A stretch of DNA of 8,828 nucleotides, taken from UBA4292 sp964648695 (lineage in GTDB: Bacteria > Bacillota > Clostridia > Lachnospirales > Lachnospiraceae). The notes under the pieces are model-generated. The model ran no database searches and was not told the DNA's origin. It saw only the letters and a list, made by a program, of their open reading frames with translations. Position numbers and translations under genes: made by a program. How positions within the stretch are numbered: the first letter of the stretch is position 1; each line of letters opens with the position of its first letter. Location: NCBI GenBank assembly GCA_964648695.1, contig CAZYLH010000053.1, positions 1-8,828 on the forward strand. Direction: 5' to 3'. Shown piece after piece: positions 7,455-8,828 of the stretch.

Positions 7455-8082
7455 GGATGTTGGCCTTGATATTGTCTGCGGCATTACAAGCAGGCTCCCA
7501 GAAAATACCTTGCCGGAATTTGCCTTTGCAGGAAAATCAAATGTGGGAAAATCATCACTGCTAAATGCTCTTATAAACAGAAAATCCCTTGCAAGGACAT
7601 CCTCAGAGCCTGGAAAAACACAGACGATAAACTTTTACAAGGTGGACTGCCGCTTTAGGCCATCAGGCGCGGATGCGGACTGTGACAAAAAGCTTTACTA
7701 TGTGGATTTACCGGGGTATGGCTATGCAAGAGTCTCAAGGCAGGAGCGTGAAAAATGGGGCGTGATGATCGAGAGATATCTAAATCAGTCAAAACAGCTT
7801 TTGGATGTGTTCCTCTTAGTGGACATTCGCCACTACCCTTCGGCAAACGATCAGCAGATGTTTCAGTGGATTATAGCCAATGGGTATCGTCCTGTGGTGA
7901 TAGCCACAAAGGCTGATAAGATAAATAAAAGTCAGGTGACAAAACAGACAAAGCTTATAAGAACCGGGCTTGGGATGGAAAAGGACGATCTTCTCTTTTG
8001 CTTTTCCGCTAAGACAAAGGAGGGCAGAGAACAAATCTGGAGCTATGTGGGAAACAGGCTGAGTGAAGTGGAAAAAAAATAG
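7444..8082 (+). CDS. engB: Ribosome biogenesis GTP-binding protein EngB (YsxC/YihA)
   Basis: TRAFAC-class GTPase needed for late assembly of the 50S ribosomal subunit and essential in many bacteria. All G motifs are visible in 212 residues: G1 GKSNVGKSS (30-38), G2/switch I around GKTQT (57-61), G3 DLPGYG (88-93), G4 TKAD (155-158) and G5 FSAK (187-190). NFY followed by 23 residues before the VD of G3 contrasts with about 10 as I recall for Bacillus YsxC, implying an insert of about 13 residues, RFRPSGADADCDK (70-82). The total is also longer than the usual ~195. The ATG lies within the lon 3' end, overlapping by 11 nt with only a weak GGGGG (7430-7434) site, so translation is probably coupled to lon. 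A terminator-like hairpin follows. Confidence 0.97.
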   Translation: MIIKDVGLDIVCGITSRLPENTLPEFAFAGKSNVGKSSLLNALINRKSLARTSSEPGKTQTINFYKVDCRFRPSGADADCDKKLYYVDLPGYGYARVSRQEREKWGVMIERYLNQSKQLLDVFLLVDIRHYPSANDQQMFQWIIANGYRPVVIATKADKINKSQVTKQTKLIRTGLGMEKDDLLFCFSAKTKEGREQIWSYVGNRLSEVEKK

Positions 8083-8097
8083 AAATTAGAAAAAGCT

Positions 8098-8153
8098 TTA
8101 GGGGCTGTAACATCTATGATTTTTGGTCATTGATGCGATGGCTCCTAATTTTT
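8098..8153 (+). terminator. Probable intrinsic terminator after engB
   Basis: Positions 8098-8108 (TTAGGGGCTGT) pair with 8138-8148 (ATGGCTCCTAA) as 11 pairs with three G-U. Inside, past small internal loops, CATC/GATG (8111-8114 with 8132-8135) and ATGA/TCAT (8116-8119 with 8127-8130) continue the stem to a 7-nt loop. TTTTT (8149-8153) follows at once, and AAAAA (8090-8094) precedes, so it might act in both directions. The stem is long and imperfect for an intrinsic terminator, so a structured RNA with another role is possible. Confidence 0.55.
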
Positions 8154-8158
8154 ACAAA
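8130..8158 (+). promoter_or_regulatory. Weak candidate promoter of the recombinase gene
   Basis: TTGATG (8130-8135) and TACAAA (8153-8158) are spaced by 17 nt and each match the sigma-A consensus at about four of six positions. Transcription would start near 8165, about 20 nt before the ATG at 8185. The -35 lies inside the terminator-like hairpin. The match is weak, so this is a guess at how the gene downstream of the terminator is expressed. Confidence 0.25.
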
Positions 8159-8184
8159 AAATGTATTTAAGGGGGAGAGAAAAA

Positions 8185-8828
8185 ATGGATGTAAGAACAA
8201 TGGATACAAACACGATAATGCGGTTTGGCGAATATCTTACCTATGAAGAAAAGAGTAATGCGACCGTAGAAAAATATCTGAGGGATGTGAGACGCTTTTT
8301 TGCCTTTGCATCCGGAAGAGAGGTGAGTAAGGAGCTGGTAAAGAGCTGGAAGGAAGACTTGATTGAGAGGGGATACGCTCCTCGCTCTATAAACTCCATG
8401 CTTGCAAGCCTTAACAGTATCCTTAGCTTTCTTGGATGGGGGGATTGCAGGGTAAAAAACCTAAAAACTCAGCACCAGGCCTACTGTCCTGAGGAAAAGG
8501 TGCTCTCAAAAGAGGAATACATACGCCTTGTAAACGCGGCAGATGGTAAGCCGCAGCTTAGACTTATTATAGAGAGTATCTGCGCCTCAGGCATACGTGT
8601 ATCAGAGCTTAAGTTTTTTACTGTGGAGATGGTAAAGCGTGGGCAGGTGGAAATTTTCTGTAAGGGAAAAATACGCACCATTTTGCTTCAGAAAAAGCTA
8701 AAAAAACGCCTGCTTCTTTTTGCAAAAAGAAATGGCATAAAAAGCGGCGTTATATTCCTAAACAGAGCGGGCAGACCTTTAAGCCGCAGCAGTATCTGGG
8801 CAAAAATGAAGCGGCTATGTAAAGCCGC
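8185..8828 (+). CDS. Tyrosine recombinase (phage-integrase family), C-terminus cut by the window edge
   Basis: Cuts and rejoins DNA through a covalent phosphotyrosine. The frame is open to the right edge (214 codons). The N-terminal SAM-like core-binding domain spans about 10-85, with TVEKYLRDVRRFFAF (27-41) and RSINSMLASLNSILSFL (67-83). The catalytic domain begins near 105. SGIRVSEL (135-142) contains the first catalytic Arg, Arg138, and CKGKIRTI (159-166) holds the probable beta-hairpin Lys (Lys162). The HxxR, His/Trp and Tyr motifs would lie beyond the window, so activity cannot be confirmed. The ATG follows GGGGGAG (8171-8177). From memory it resembles stand-alone clostridial integrases rather than XerC/XerD, a low-certainty inference. 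No attachment site, excisionase or other mobile-element gene is visible. It is separated from engB by the likely terminator. Confidence 0.88.
   Translation, partial: MDVRTMDTNTIMRFGEYLTYEEKSNATVEKYLRDVRRFFAFASGREVSKELVKSWKEDLIERGYAPRSINSMLASLNSILSFLGWGDCRVKNLKTQHQAYCPEEKVLSKEEYIRLVNAADGKPQLRLIIESICASGIRVSELKFFTVEMVKRGQVEIFCKGKIRTILLQKKLKKRLLLFAKRNGIKSGVIFLNRAGRPLSRSSIWAKMKRLCKA

Noticed and set aside
1..8828. CRISPR array, insertion sequence, tRNA or rRNA genes
   Set aside because: No regularly spaced repeats, transposase frames with terminal repeats, tRNA cloverleaf or rRNA-like sequence were seen on reading the window.

Overview
The window is a stretch of bacterial chromosome whose gene order (tig-clpP-clpX-lon-engB) and protein sequences point to a Firmicute, most likely a Clostridia/Lachnospiraceae-type organism. 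Supporting signs are balanced base composition by eye, strong AGGAGG-type ribosome binding sites, sigma-70/sigma-A-like promoters, and a clostridial-looking tyrosine recombinase at the right edge. The taxonomic call is an inference from memory of these families, not a search result.

Layout. Positions 1-803 (minus strand) hold the N-terminal two thirds of argininosuccinate synthase (argG), cut by the left edge. A 243-bp divergent intergenic region (804-1046) carries back-to-back promoters for argG and for a DJ-1/PfpI-family gene (1047-1607). Next comes a 198-bp region with an extended -10 promoter and a roughly 100-nt leader that can fold into two stem-loops. It precedes a co-directional cluster: trigger factor (tig, 1806-3092), ClpP peptidase (clpP, 3112-3693), ClpX unfoldase (clpX, 3725-5017), Lon protease (lon, 5100-7454) and the ribosome-assembly GTPase EngB/YsxC (engB, 7444-8082). 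Gaps are 19 and 31 nt, then 82 nt containing a perfect hairpin, then an 11-nt overlap. A long imperfect hairpin followed by five Ts (8098-8153) probably ends the cluster. A tyrosine recombinase gene starts at 8185 and runs off the right edge; its visible part has the first catalytic Arg and a likely catalytic Lys.

How the genes work together. Trigger factor meets nascent chains at the ribosome exit tunnel. ClpX unfolds tagged or damaged proteins into the ClpP barrel, Lon degrades misfolded proteins independently, and EngB helps assemble the large ribosomal subunit. The cluster thus couples synthesis, folding and degradation of proteins. All diagnostic catalytic residues I looked for are present, so these look like working housekeeping genes. 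No CtsR-like or CIRCE-like operator was seen upstream of tig, clpP, clpX or lon.

I found no clear evidence of a new multi-gene system. The points most worth a second look are the clpX-lon hairpin, the structured tig leader, an apparent insert of about 13 residues in EngB between switch I and G3, the DJ-1 start set by a near-consensus promoter, and the orphan recombinase.
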